From JBEBXQ01 sp040391535 (GTDB taxonomy: Bacteria; Bacteroidota; Bacteroidia; Cytophagales; Spirosomataceae), in assembly GCA_040391535.1 (NCBI GenBank), contig JBEBXQ010000008.1, forward strand, positions 1 to 57,109: a stretch of DNA of 57,109 nt. Reading direction: 5' to 3'. Positions 25,798 through 34,922 of this stretch are shown here, piece after piece. The notes beneath the pieces are model-generated. The model was not told where the DNA came from and did not search any database. It worked only from the letters and a program-made list of their open reading frames with translations. The first letter of the stretch is position 1. Each line of letters opens with the position of its first letter. The position numbers were made by a program, and so were the translations under genes.

Positions 25798-26596
25798 ATA
25801 CCTGATCCTGATTCTTTTGTGCGCAGTACTGGCCTGCAAAAAAAAAACCGGGCATTTGCCTGATGCGGAAATATCATCAAAAGAGGCCTGGTTTGAGGTT
25901 CCTGAAGATGCTGCAGAAACGGATGGTGTAGAAATGCATGCTGCTGATTTTCAATGGTTAGCTTTTAAAAGCAGGTTGTCTTATCTATCAGAGGTCGCTT
26001 CTTTCGAAAATGCCAGCCTCACCCTGCGGATACAAAAAGACAGTGTTATATGGTTTTCCGCCACGCATCTTGGTTTTGAAGTCGCCCGTGCTATGTTCGA
26101 CAGGGACTCTCTCCGGATGCTGAACAGGTTTCAGAAGGAATATGTCGTTTCTGATTACCGGCAGCTGAGCAATAAACTGGGAGTATGGCTGACTTATCCG
26201 CATTTACAGGCCTTGCTGACGGGAGATCCGGTTTATCCCGCAGATAAAGACCGGAATTGGTTCTATAAAAGTGATTCCAGCGATTTTTTTATTCAGTCAG
26301 ATTTATTTCTGAAAATCAACACAGAGGTATTGCGGGTATCAGGAAGGCCACTGCGTACGATAGTGGAAGACAGCAGGAGCGGCAATCTGCTGAAGGTAAT
26401 AAACAGTGGCTTCAGCAGAGTTGGGAATGCTTTAATACCCGGGCATATTATGATAGAAATGAGGGGTATATCAACACCTGGAAATGAAAAAAAAGGAACG
26501 AGTATATTACTGAACCATCAGAAAATAGATACCTTAGAGGCTGCACCGGGTTTTCCTTTTACAGTCCCTTCAAATTATAAGAGAATCGTATTATAA
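25787..26596 (+). CDS. DUF4292 lipoprotein, candidate LolB-like protein
   Basis: A 269-residue predicted lipoprotein; the signal peptide ends AVLAC with cysteine at about residue 17. The body alternates short strands typical of an open beta-barrel: SLTLRIQKDSVIWFSA, LGFEVARAMFDRDSLRML and so on. I recognise DUF4292, and the pattern resembles LolA/LolB lipoprotein carriers (a strand pair ending in IW followed by a G-x-E-V-x-R segment); this relation is from memory. If right, it may receive lipoproteins at the outer membrane. Translationally coupled to the TPR gene (11-base overlap). Confidence 0.75.
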   Translation: MKSKYLILILLCAVLACKKKTGHLPDAEISSKEAWFEVPEDAAETDGVEMHAADFQWLAFKSRLSYLSEVASFENASLTLRIQKDSVIWFSATHLGFEVARAMFDRDSLRMLNRFQKEYVVSDYRQLSNKLGVWLTYPHLQALLTGDPVYPADKDRNWFYKSDSSDFFIQSDLFLKINTEVLRVSGRPLRTIVEDSRSGNLLKVINSGFSRVGNALIPGHIMIEMRGISTPGNEKKGTSILLNHQKIDTLEAAPGFPFTVPSNYKRIVL

Positions 26597-26641
26597 TGAA
26601 GATTAAGTAAGAACATGACTACTTTTAATTCACAGAGTCAT

Positions 26642-26649
26642 TAACTTTG
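26642..26649 (+). promoter_or_regulatory. Promoter -7 box for the EnvC-like gene
   Basis: TAACTTTG fits TAnnTTTG, 55 bases before the ATG at 26704 and 46 bases after the DUF4292 stop. It suggests the EnvC-like gene has its own promoter. Confidence 0.5.
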
Positions 26650-26703
26650 TCCGGATTTTAAAGAGAGTAATTTATTACGATCATTTCGCCTGAAACAAGA
26701 ACA

Positions 26704-28008
26704 ATGTCCTTTAGATTTAATTATACTTTTCATTTTTTTTTCACTGCTATTCTGCTGTTTACGGCTGTGACCGCAGGCTATTCGCAAAAAAGCCGGGAGC
26801 AGATTGAAAAGGAGAAAAAGGAAAATCAGCAGAAAATTCAGTCGATCCAGGGTATTTTAAAGCAGACTTCAACCAAAAAACAGGCCAGCCTGGGGCAGTT
26901 GAAAGCTCTTTCCCAGCAGGTAGCTACTCAGAAAAAGCAGATCGACCTGCTGAATGACGATCTGAAAATATTGAATTCGGAATTAAAAAGTTTACAGAAT
27001 TCAAGAAATAAGCTGGATAATGATCTTGAAAAACTGAAAGTGGAGTATGGGCAGATGATTTATGAAGCATCCAAAAGGAATGCATATCTTAATCAGCTGA
27101 TTTTTCTGTTTTCTTCATCCACTTTTAATCAGTTTGTGCTTCGGTATAAGTATCTGAAACAATATACAGAAACCCGGCAGGGGCAGGTTGACCAGATGAA
27201 GGTAGTGCAGCAACAGATCAGTGAAAAGGTCAGGAGTATTACGGCAAAGCAGGAGCAGCAGAAAACCGTCCTGAACACCCGAATGAGTGAAGCGCAGAAA
27301 CTGGAATTGCTGAAGTCGGAACAGGATGGAATTGTTAAAGAACTTTCTACGCAGGAACAGCAATTAAAGGCAGAACTTGCTGCAAACCGTCGGGCTGCAG
27401 CACAATTGGAAGCCACGTTAAGAAGAATAGTAGAGCGGGAAAGAAAGGAAAGAGAAGCCCGTGAGGCAAGAGAAAGAGCGGAAAGAGAGCGCCTGGCCCG
27501 TGAGCGGGCAGCCCGTGAAAAGGAAACAGGTATTAAGGAAGAACCGGTACCTGAGCCGGTTTCTACCGGAGGAATGACTACCGAGGAACTGAGGATAGCT
27601 TCTTCTTTTATGGCTTCGCAGGCCAGGTTACCCTGGCCGGTCAGAGGTTTTGTGTCAGATCACTTCGGGAGGAAAGCACACCCGGTTTTGAAAGGAGTGA
27701 TGGTGGATAATCTGGGTGTTGATATTCAGACCAGCTCTAACGAATCCGTAAGGGCAGTTTATGATGGTACGGTACTGGATGTAACAGAAATGCCGGGCAT
27801 GGGCAATGTGGTGGCGATACAACATGGCGATTACATGACGGTGTATGCCAAAATGAAAAGCGTATCAGTAAGTGCAGGGCAAAAAATAAAGGTAAGAGAA
27901 GCAATCGGAACAGTAGCGACAGATTCAGAAGGTACTTCAGAACTGCAATTTCAGATATGGAAAAGCACGACGCGTCTGAACCCGGAATTGTGGCTCCAGC
28001 GAAAGTGA
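26704..28008 (+). CDS. EnvC-like murein hydrolase activator (degenerate M23/LytM domain)
   Basis: A 434-residue periplasmic protein: signal peptide (about 1-27), a long coiled coil (about 30-260) ending in a highly charged Arg/Glu stretch, and a C-terminal LytM/M23 domain (about 308-434) containing LPWPVRG, HFGRKAHP and LGVDI. The metal-binding motifs of active endopeptidases are altered: the HxxxD position reads N-L-G-V-D, and the HxH segment reads GDYMTVYAKM. This is the pattern of EnvC/NlpD-type proteins, which activate N-acetylmuramoyl-L-alanine amidases during septum splitting and do not cut peptidoglycan themselves. Confidence 0.9.
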   Translation: MSFRFNYTFHFFFTAILLFTAVTAGYSQKSREQIEKEKKENQQKIQSIQGILKQTSTKKQASLGQLKALSQQVATQKKQIDLLNDDLKILNSELKSLQNSRNKLDNDLEKLKVEYGQMIYEASKRNAYLNQLIFLFSSSTFNQFVLRYKYLKQYTETRQGQVDQMKVVQQQISEKVRSITAKQEQQKTVLNTRMSEAQKLELLKSEQDGIVKELSTQEQQLKAELAANRRAAAQLEATLRRIVERERKEREAREARERAERERLARERAAREKETGIKEEPVPEPVSTGGMTTEELRIASSFMASQARLPWPVRGFVSDHFGRKAHPVLKGVMVDNLGVDIQTSSNESVRAVYDGTVLDVTEMPGMGNVVAIQHGDYMTVYAKMKSVSVSAGQKIKVREAIGTVATDSEGTSELQFQIWKSTTRLNPELWLQRK

Positions 28009-28044
28009 TCTGAAATAATTGAAAACAGTAAACGGATTGAAAGT

Positions 28045-28863
28045 ATGTCAGTGCACAATTCAGAAATAAAGAGAATTACTACCCACAAGATTCAGGAAAT
28101 GAAAAGTCGTGGGGAGAAAATCAGTTGCCTTACCGCCTATGATTATTCTATGGCTGGTATTGTAGACGCAGCAGGTATTGATCTTGTACTGGTTGGTGAT
28201 TCCGCTTCTAATGTGATGGCTGGCCATGAAACAACGCTGCCCATTACACTGGATCAGATGATTTATCATGCCAGTTCTGTAGTGAGAGCTGTAAAACGGG
28301 CACTCGTAGTCGTTGATTTGCCTTTTGGTTCCTATCAGGGGGATTCCCAGGAAGCTTTACGCTCTGCTATCCGTATTATGAAAGAATCGGGAGCACATGC
28401 TGTAAAACTTGAAGGCGGACTTGAAATAAAGGAATCGGTCATCAGGATACTGAGTGCGGGTGTTCCGGTTATGGGGCATCTCGGACTAACCCCGCAATCC
28501 ATTTATAAATTTGGTACCTATACCGTAAGGGCCAGAGAGACAGCTGAAGCAGAGAAGTTGCTTGAAGACGCTCAGTTACTGGAAAGCCTCGGATGTTTTT
28601 CCATGGTAATTGAAAAAATACCGGCATCGCTTACTAAGAAAGTAACAGAACTGGTAAATATCCCGGTAATCGGGATTGGCGCGGGACCTTATGCCGACGG
28701 GCAGGTATTGGTCTTACATGATGTGCTGGGGATTAATAAAGGCTTTAAGCCCAGATTTCTGCGCCAGTACGCCGATCTCCATACGGTAATGAGCGAGGCA
28801 ATCGGTAATTATATAAGTGATGTCAAAAGTGGCTCATTTCCGGATATTAAAGAATCTTATTAA
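28045..28863 (+). CDS. panB: 3-methyl-2-oxobutanoate hydroxymethyltransferase (ketopantoate hydroxymethyltransferase)
   Basis: A 272-residue cytoplasmic TIM-barrel enzyme that transfers a hydroxymethyl group from 5,10-methylene-THF to 2-oxoisovalerate, the first step of pantothenate and CoA synthesis. Conserved blocks: ISCLTAYDYSMAGIVDAAG, LVGDSASNVMAGH (metal-binding Asp), VVDLPFGSYQ, AVKLEGG, GHLGLTPQS with the catalytic region, and IGIGAGPYADGQVLV. Length normal. panC is not adjacent. Followed 11 bases later by an RluA-type synthase gene. Confidence 0.97.
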   Translation: MSVHNSEIKRITTHKIQEMKSRGEKISCLTAYDYSMAGIVDAAGIDLVLVGDSASNVMAGHETTLPITLDQMIYHASSVVRAVKRALVVVDLPFGSYQGDSQEALRSAIRIMKESGAHAVKLEGGLEIKESVIRILSAGVPVMGHLGLTPQSIYKFGTYTVRARETAEAEKLLEDAQLLESLGCFSMVIEKIPASLTKKVTELVNIPVIGIGAGPYADGQVLVLHDVLGINKGFKPRFLRQYADLHTVMSEAIGNYISDVKSGSFPDIKESY

Positions 28864-28874
28864 GCATTAAAGTT

Positions 28875-29606
28875 ATGGCTAAAAGGCCTTATAAGGTGGT
28901 TTATGAAGATAATCACCTCCTGATCGTAAATAAAGAGCCGGGAGTACTGGTTCAGGGAGATTCCACCGGTGATCCTTGTCTGGTAGATATTCTGAAAGAC
29001 TATCTGAAGAAAAAATATGAGAAGCCTGGTGCGGTTTTTCTGAATCCTGTCCACCGGCTGGATCGTCCGGTCAGTGGGTTAGTGGTTTTTGCCCGTACTT
29101 CCAAGGCACTTGAACGGATGAATGAAATTTTCCGTAAAAGGGAGGTACAGAAAGTATATTGGGCTATTGTTCAGAAAAAACCTGAGCAGGCTAAAGGGAA
29201 ACTGGTCAATTGGTTGCTCAAGGACGAAGCGAAGAATATGACTACAGCCTATGATTATGAATATCCGGGCTCGCAGCGGGCAGAATTATCATACCGGTAT
29301 ATGGGTGAAGTTAACAAGCATCACCTTCTGGAGGTGATTCCCATCACGGGCCGCCCTCATCAGATACGTGTTCAGCTGGCAGGTATGGGATGCCCTATCA
29401 GAGGTGATATCAAATATGGTTATCCGCGTTTTAACACTGATAACAGCATTAATCTGCATGCACGCCGGTTGTTTTTTGAACACCCTGTCAAAAAGGAACC
29501 CATGATTTGCCGTGCCGGGGTGCCGGATAATCCGTTCTGGGAAGAATTCCTTTCTCTGGATACGGAAGTGATTAAAGATGAAAATATTCAATACCTGCAC
29601 GAATAA
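28875..29606 (+). CDS. RluA-family pseudouridine synthase
   Basis: A 243-residue RNA-modifying enzyme. The catalytic aspartate is in HRLDRPVSGLVVFARTS, and the RluA-type motif RPHQIRVQLA and RLFFEHP follow. There is no N-terminal S4 domain. It converts a uridine in rRNA or tRNA to pseudouridine; which site cannot be told, and RluC-, RluD- and TruC-like forms look similar. Probably co-transcribed with panB. Confidence 0.92.
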   Translation: MAKRPYKVVYEDNHLLIVNKEPGVLVQGDSTGDPCLVDILKDYLKKKYEKPGAVFLNPVHRLDRPVSGLVVFARTSKALERMNEIFRKREVQKVYWAIVQKKPEQAKGKLVNWLLKDEAKNMTTAYDYEYPGSQRAELSYRYMGEVNKHHLLEVIPITGRPHQIRVQLAGMGCPIRGDIKYGYPRFNTDNSINLHARRLFFEHPVKKEPMICRAGVPDNPFWEEFLSLDTEVIKDENIQYLHE

Positions 29607-29698
29607 GCAGGTGTTGAATCAGACTAATTTCATTTTCTGTTCGTTGTTTTTCAGGTACCATTTCTGGAATGGTTGTAATTCAACAGAAAAGAAACAGG

Positions 29699-29941
29699 AT
29701 GAAAAATATGAAAAAATCAAGATTGATAATATTGGCTTCACTGTTGCTGATAACCGGTTTATTGGTTCCTGTACAGGTTTCTGCCGTCTCGGCCATGGAA
29801 ACTGCTTCAGTCAGTATGAACGCTGAACAATTGTTTTCGGGGAAAAATAAAAAGAAAAAAGGTTACAAAAAACATAAGTCTAAAAAGATACTGGGCATTT
29901 TCAAAAGGAAGTCAGACTGCGGTTGCCCGAAGCATAAATAA
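29699..29941 (+). CDS. Small secreted, very basic protein with C-terminal cysteines
   Basis: Eighty residues from the ATG at 29699; in-frame ATGs at 29669 and 29708 are alternatives. A clear signal peptide (KKSRLIILASLLLITGLL, ending near VSA) precedes a mature part of about 48 residues with a run of lysines (NKKKKGYKKHKSKK), a hydrophobic ILGIFKRK and a C-terminal CGCPKH. The gene stands alone between the pseudouridine synthase and gcvP. I recognise no family. The composition would suit binding to nucleic acid, lipid A or other polyanions, or metal binding through CxC and His, but no function can be assigned. Confidence 0.75.
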   Translation: MKNMKKSRLIILASLLLITGLLVPVQVSAVSAMETASVSMNAEQLFSGKNKKKKGYKKHKSKKILGIFKRKSDCGCPKHK

Positions 29942-30005
29942 CAAAGTGCTGAACATTTTCCTTTAGTATACTTTCAGATTGAAATCTTTCTGTTACAGAA
30001 TAGGT

Positions 30006-30023
30006 TACTTTTGATTACTTTTG
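30006..30023 (+). promoter_or_regulatory. Tandem -7 boxes upstream of gcvP
   Basis: Two copies of TACTTTTG (30006-30013 and 30016-30023) fit TAnnTTTG, 45-62 bases before the gcvP start. They may give two start sites, or one may be a duplication. No glycine riboswitch was seen in the 126-base gap. Confidence 0.5.
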
Positions 30024-30067
30024 CATTTTATAAATGTTAAGTGATTTAGAGAATACCTTTCATAAAC

Positions 30068-32944
30068 ATGAAAATTAATCTTCAGTATCAGGAAAAATTT
30101 GAATCCAGGCATCACGGTAAAGATGAGAATGAATTATCGGAAATGCTTCGTTTAACCGGTGTTTCTTCTCTGGACGAACTCATTGAGCAGACAGTTCCCC
30201 AGGCTATCCGTCTTCAGCAGCCACTGGAGTTGCCACTCCCGAAATCAGAATCAGATTTTTTGTCTGATTTTAAGAAACTTGCCCGTCAGAATGTTATCCT
30301 GTCTTCTTATATCGGAGCAGGTTACTATGATACCATAACGCCTTCTGTGATTCTGAGGAATATCCTTGAAAATCCTGCGTGGTATACCGCATATACGCCT
30401 TATCAGGCAGAAATTTCTCAGGGACGTCTTGAGATGCTTCTGAATTTCCAGACAGCCGTCTGCGACCTGACGGGAATGGAAATAGCGAACGCCTCTCTGC
30501 TGGATGAGGCTACAGCCGCCGCTGAAGCCATGTTTATGCTATATAATCTTAAACCGGCTTCAAAAAAAACAGCCAATACTTTCTTTGTATCGGAATTGTG
30601 TCATCCGCAAACGATTGATGTGGTTAAAACCCGCGCAACACCATTGGGCATCAATGTACTGGTGGGTGACCATCTTACTGTGGACCTGCATAATCCTGAT
30701 ATTTATGCTGCCCTGGTACAGTATCCGGCTACGAATGGTGAAACTTACGATTATACCGCATTTATCGCCGCAGCGCATGAATTGAACCTGACAGTAGCTG
30801 TTGCAGCTGATTTGCTTTCGCTGACATTGCTGAAATCACCTGGTGAAATGGGAGCCGATGTTGTATTGGGTTCTGCCCAGCGTTTCGGTGTGCCTATGGG
30901 ATTCGGCGGGCCGCACGCCGGTTTTTTCGCTTCCAGAGATAGCTTCAAAAGACAGATCCCAGGCCGTATCATTGGCGTTTCCGTCGATGCGGAAGGAAAC
31001 CGTGCCCTTCGTATGGCGCTTCAGACCCGTGAACAGCATATAAAACGTGAAAAAGCATCTTCCAATATCTGTACTGCCCAGGTTTTGCTTGGAGTTATGG
31101 CCAGTGCCTATGCTGTATACCACGGTCCGGACGGGCTGAAGAAAATTGCCTCAAGAGTACACGGACTAACACGTATTTTTGTGGAAACCGTACAGAAATT
31201 TAATTATGAAGTACTGACTGCCAATTATTTTGATACCGTAACAATCCGTACCGGCCATGCCCGGAAAATTCAGGAAGAAGCCGCCAAATGGGGGGTCAAT
31301 CTTCGTTTTTACGGGAATGATAAAGTAGGCGTATCCATTGACGAGGCTAAATCATACCATGATGTTATCCATTTGCTGAACCTTTTCGCGGAACTATCCG
31401 GATTCACCGGAGAACTGGTAATGCCTGATGAAATCGAAGCGAAGATTCCGGAATCGCTGGAAAGGACAACCCCTTATCTGACACACCCGGTATTCAACAG
31501 CTACCATACCGAGCATGAAATGCTCCGTTACCTCAAATCGCTTGAAAGTAAGGATTTGTCGCTGGTTCATTCCATGATTTCCCTCGGAAGTTGTACCATG
31601 AAGCTGAACGCAACTACTGAGATGATCCCGCTTACCTGGCCAGAATTCGGAAAGCTGCACCCGTTTGCTCCGGAAGATCAGACCAGAGGATATCAGTCTC
31701 TGTTTACTAACCTGAGTAAATGGCTTTGTGAAATTACCGGCTTTGCCGCTGTTTCTTTTCAGCCCAATTCCGGCGCACAGGGTGAATACGCCGGCCTGAT
31801 GGCTATCCGCAGCTATCATGAAAGCCGGGGAGACCATCACCGGAATATTACACTGATACCCTCTTCTGCCCATGGTACCAATCCTGCGTCTGCTGTTATG
31901 GCGGGTATGAAAGTGATTGTGACCAAATGTGATGAAAACGGGAATATTGACCTTGCCGACCTGAAAGCTAAAGCTGAGCAACACCGGGATAACCTGGCAG
32001 CACTGATGGTAACTTATCCGTCAACACATGGTGTGTTTGAGGAAGGTATTATAGAGATCTGCCGGATTATTCATGAAAATGGCGGACAGGTTTATATGGA
32101 TGGTGCGAATATGAACGCACAGGTAGGTTTAACAAGTCCGGGTAATATCGGAGCAGATGTTTGTCATCTTAATCTGCATAAGACATTCTGTATTCCTCAC
32201 GGTGGCGGTGGCCCCGGCGTAGGGCCGATCGGTGTGGCTGAGCACCTCGCACCTTTCCTGCCAGGACACGTATTCCTGAAAAAAGGAGAAGATAAAAGCC
32301 AGGGAGCTGTGTCTGCTGCTCCGTACGGAAGCGCGAGTATCCTGACGATCTCTTTTGCCTATATCGCCATGATGGGTACAGAAGGACTTACCAATGCAAC
32401 GAAAATGGCTATTCTCAATGCTAATTATATTAAAGCACGGTTGAACGGTTCTTACGAAGTTTTATATGCGGGAGCCAACGGACGCTGTGCGCACGAAATG
32501 ATTGTGGATTGCCGGCCATTTAAAGCAGTAGGTGTGGAGGCCGAAGATATTGCCAAACGACTGATGGATTATGGTTTTCATGCACCTACGTTATCATTCC
32601 CGGTAGCAGGAACACTGATGATAGAACCTACCGAGTCGGAATCCAAGGCTGAGCTTGACCGTTTCTGTGATGTAATGATTGCTATCAGAAAGGAAATCAG
32701 TGAAGTGGAAGATGGCCTGGCTGACCGTACCGATAACGTGTTGAAAAATGCTCCGCATACCTCACGTGTATTGCTGACAGAGGAGTGGGGTCATTCCTAT
32801 AGCCGGGAAAAAGCGGCATTCCCGCTTCCTTACCTACGGTTTAATAAATTCTGGCCGAGTGTAAGCAGAGTGGATAACGCATACGGAGACAGAAATCTGA
32901 TTTGTTCATGTATTCCGGTGGAGGAATACATTGAGGAAGTCTGA
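30068..32944 (+). CDS. gcvP: Glycine dehydrogenase (decarboxylating), P protein of the glycine cleavage system
   Basis: A 958-residue PLP enzyme, the single-chain (homodimeric) form with N- and C-terminal halves fused. It decarboxylates glycine and passes the aminomethyl group to lipoyl-H protein. The PLP lysine is K705 in NLHKTFCIPHGGGGPG; other conserved stretches are SYIGAGYYDT, PYQAEISQGRLE, GSCTMKLNAT and SSAHGTNPASA. Length matches the family. gcvT and gcvH are not in the window. Close to kbl and tdh, which make glycine from threonine. Confidence 0.97.
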   Translation: MKINLQYQEKFESRHHGKDENELSEMLRLTGVSSLDELIEQTVPQAIRLQQPLELPLPKSESDFLSDFKKLARQNVILSSYIGAGYYDTITPSVILRNILENPAWYTAYTPYQAEISQGRLEMLLNFQTAVCDLTGMEIANASLLDEATAAAEAMFMLYNLKPASKKTANTFFVSELCHPQTIDVVKTRATPLGINVLVGDHLTVDLHNPDIYAALVQYPATNGETYDYTAFIAAAHELNLTVAVAADLLSLTLLKSPGEMGADVVLGSAQRFGVPMGFGGPHAGFFASRDSFKRQIPGRIIGVSVDAEGNRALRMALQTREQHIKREKASSNICTAQVLLGVMASAYAVYHGPDGLKKIASRVHGLTRIFVETVQKFNYEVLTANYFDTVTIRTGHARKIQEEAAKWGVNLRFYGNDKVGVSIDEAKSYHDVIHLLNLFAELSGFTGELVMPDEIEAKIPESLERTTPYLTHPVFNSYHTEHEMLRYLKSLESKDLSLVHSMISLGSCTMKLNATTEMIPLTWPEFGKLHPFAPEDQTRGYQSLFTNLSKWLCEITGFAAVSFQPNSGAQGEYAGLMAIRSYHESRGDHHRNITLIPSSAHGTNPASAVMAGMKVIVTKCDENGNIDLADLKAKAEQHRDNLAALMVTYPSTHGVFEEGIIEICRIIHENGGQVYMDGANMNAQVGLTSPGNIGADVCHLNLHKTFCIPHGGGGPGVGPIGVAEHLAPFLPGHVFLKKGEDKSQGAVSAAPYGSASILTISFAYIAMMGTEGLTNATKMAILNANYIKARLNGSYEVLYAGANGRCAHEMIVDCRPFKAVGVEAEDIAKRLMDYGFHAPTLSFPVAGTLMIEPTESESKAELDRFCDVMIAIRKEISEVEDGLADRTDNVLKNAPHTSRVLLTEEWGHSYSREKAAFPLPYLRFNKFWPSVSRVDNAYGDRNLICSCIPVEEYIEEV

Positions 32945-32954
32945 AAATTTTCTA

Positions 32955-32962
32955 TACATTTG
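32955..32962 (+). promoter_or_regulatory. Promoter -7 box for kup
   Basis: TACATTTG fits TAnnTTTG, 22 bases before the kup ATG. A second match, TATTTTTG (32970-32977), is too close to the start codon to be the main promoter unless the mRNA is nearly leaderless. Confidence 0.45.
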
Positions 32963-32983
32963 CCGGGTCTATTTTTGTGACTC

Positions 32984-34921
32984 ATGGAAACACATAAACA
33001 CCTGGACAAAACAACAGCAGGGGGGCTGCTGATAGCGCTTGGAATTATTTACGGCGATATCGGTACCTCCCCTTTGTATGTTATGCAGGCAATCATCGGT
33101 AAGGATAGAATTCATACAGAAACCGTCTATGGCGCCATTTCATGTGTATTCTGGACGTTAACCCTGCTTACGACCATCAAATATGTCATTCTGATTCTCA
33201 GAGCTGACAATAAAGGAGAAGGTGGGATATTTGCTCTGTTTACCCTGGTCCGCAGGCATGCCAAATGGCTGACTGTACCTGCTATAATAGGCGGTTGCGC
33301 GTTACTGGCCGACGGGATCATCACACCTCCGATTTCGGTTTCTTCTGCCATTGAAGGATTGAATATTATTTATCCGGGCTTACAGACGGTCCCGATCGTG
33401 ATGATCATTATCACGATTCTGTTTATGATACAGTCGTTCGGAACAAAGATTGTCGGCCGTACTTTCGGGCCGGTGATGTTTCTTTGGTTTGCCATGCTGG
33501 CTGTACTGGGTATTTTTCAGATCGTAGCCCATCCCGAGATCCTGAAATCCTTTAACCCGTATTATGGTGTTAAGCTGTTATCTGAAAATCCACAGGGATT
33601 CTGGTTACTTGGCGCGGTATTTCTTTGTACTACCGGAGCTGAGGCTTTATATTCGGATATGGGCCACTGTGGAAGAAGTAACATCAGAATAGGCTGGATT
33701 TTTGTAAAATTATGCCTCATTCTTAATTATTTCGGACAGGGTGCCTGGCTGATTATGCATGACGGAGAGTTTCTGAATGGCCGTAAACCTTTCTATGAAA
33801 TTATGCCTGAATGGTGGTTGTTGCCTGGTATAGGAGTGGCGACCATGGCAGCTGTTATTGCCAGTCAGGCAATGCTTACCGGTTCATTTACTTTGATTTC
33901 GGAAGCCATACGCCTGAATTTCTGGCCTAAAGTAAGACTGATCTATCCAAGTGATGAAAAGGGGCAACTCTATGTTCCGAGTATCAACTGGTTGTTATGG
34001 GCAGGTTGTATGGTGGTGGTGTTGTATTTCAGAGAGTCGGCCAATATGGAGGCTGCCTATGGGCTGGCGATTACGCTGACGATGATCATGACCACTATTC
34101 TGTTTTCGTATTATCTGTATATTTCCAGGGTGAATATGTGGTGGGTGATTTTATTCCTGACTATCTATCTTGCTATTGAAATATCGTTTCTGACAGCCAA
34201 TCTTGTTAAATTCTCTCATGGAGGATGGGTTACTTTACTCATTGCCAGTATGATAGGGTTTTTGATGGTGGTGTGGATAAAAGCCTTCTATATCAAACTA
34301 CGCCTTACGGAGTATACCAAACTTGAGAAATATCTTCCGGCACTACGGGAACTGAAGCGGGACATCAGCATTCCGAAATACACTACGCATCTGGTATTTA
34401 TGTCCAATGCCTCGCGTGTATCTGAAATTGAAACCAAGGTAATATTTTCAATTTTTCAGAAGCGCCCCAAAAGAGCTGATATTTACTGGTTTGTTCATGT
34501 GGATATCACCGATGACCCGCACACGATGGAATATAAGGTGGACGTGATAGACGAAGATGATGTGATTAAAGTAACCTTCAGGCTGGGCTTCAGGGTAGAG
34601 CAGAGGATTAATCTGTTTTTTAAGAAAGTAGTGGAGGATATGGTGAATAACAAGGAAGTAGATATTACCAGCAGGTATGAATCACTGAGCCGTCAGAATA
34701 TGACCGGTGATTTCAGGTTTGTGGTGCTGGAACGTTTCCTTTCCTATGACAACGAGTTGCCCTTTTTTGAACAACTCGTTATGAAAGCCTACTTTGCAGT
34801 CAAGACGGTTACCAGTTCAGAAGATAAATGGTTTGGTCTCGACAGTAGTTCTATTAAGGTTGAAAAAGTACCTTTGATCATCAGACCCGTAAAGGAAATT
34901 GCTCTGAAGCGGATTTTCTGA
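32984..34921 (+). CDS. kup: KUP-family potassium transporter
   Basis: A 645-residue inner-membrane K+ uptake protein (K+/H+ symport type). The N-terminus has the family block GIIYGDIGTSPLYVMQ, followed by about 12 membrane helices to residue about 440 (with GEGGIFALFTLVRR and TTGAEALYSDMGHCG) and a C-terminal cytoplasmic domain of about 200 residues. Length is normal. The kbl gene on the other strand ends 1 base away, so there is no room for a terminator between these convergent genes. Confidence 0.95.
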   Translation: METHKHLDKTTAGGLLIALGIIYGDIGTSPLYVMQAIIGKDRIHTETVYGAISCVFWTLTLLTTIKYVILILRADNKGEGGIFALFTLVRRHAKWLTVPAIIGGCALLADGIITPPISVSSAIEGLNIIYPGLQTVPIVMIIITILFMIQSFGTKIVGRTFGPVMFLWFAMLAVLGIFQIVAHPEILKSFNPYYGVKLLSENPQGFWLLGAVFLCTTGAEALYSDMGHCGRSNIRIGWIFVKLCLILNYFGQGAWLIMHDGEFLNGRKPFYEIMPEWWLLPGIGVATMAAVIASQAMLTGSFTLISEAIRLNFWPKVRLIYPSDEKGQLYVPSINWLLWAGCMVVVLYFRESANMEAAYGLAITLTMIMTTILFSYYLYISRVNMWWVILFLTIYLAIEISFLTANLVKFSHGGWVTLLIASMIGFLMVVWIKAFYIKLRLTEYTKLEKYLPALRELKRDISIPKYTTHLVFMSNASRVSEIETKVIFSIFQKRPKRADIYWFVHVDITDDPHTMEYKVDVIDEDDVIKVTFRLGFRVEQRINLFFKKVVEDMVNNKEVDITSRYESLSRQNMTGDFRFVVLERFLSYDNELPFFEQLVMKAYFAVKTVTSSEDKWFGLDSSSIKVEKVPLIIRPVKEIALKRIF

Positions 34922-34922
34922 A

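Noticed and set aside
29942..30067. Glycine riboswitch upstream of gcvP
   Set aside because: The gap is only 126 bases, A/T-rich, and lacks the conserved G-rich aptamer cores.
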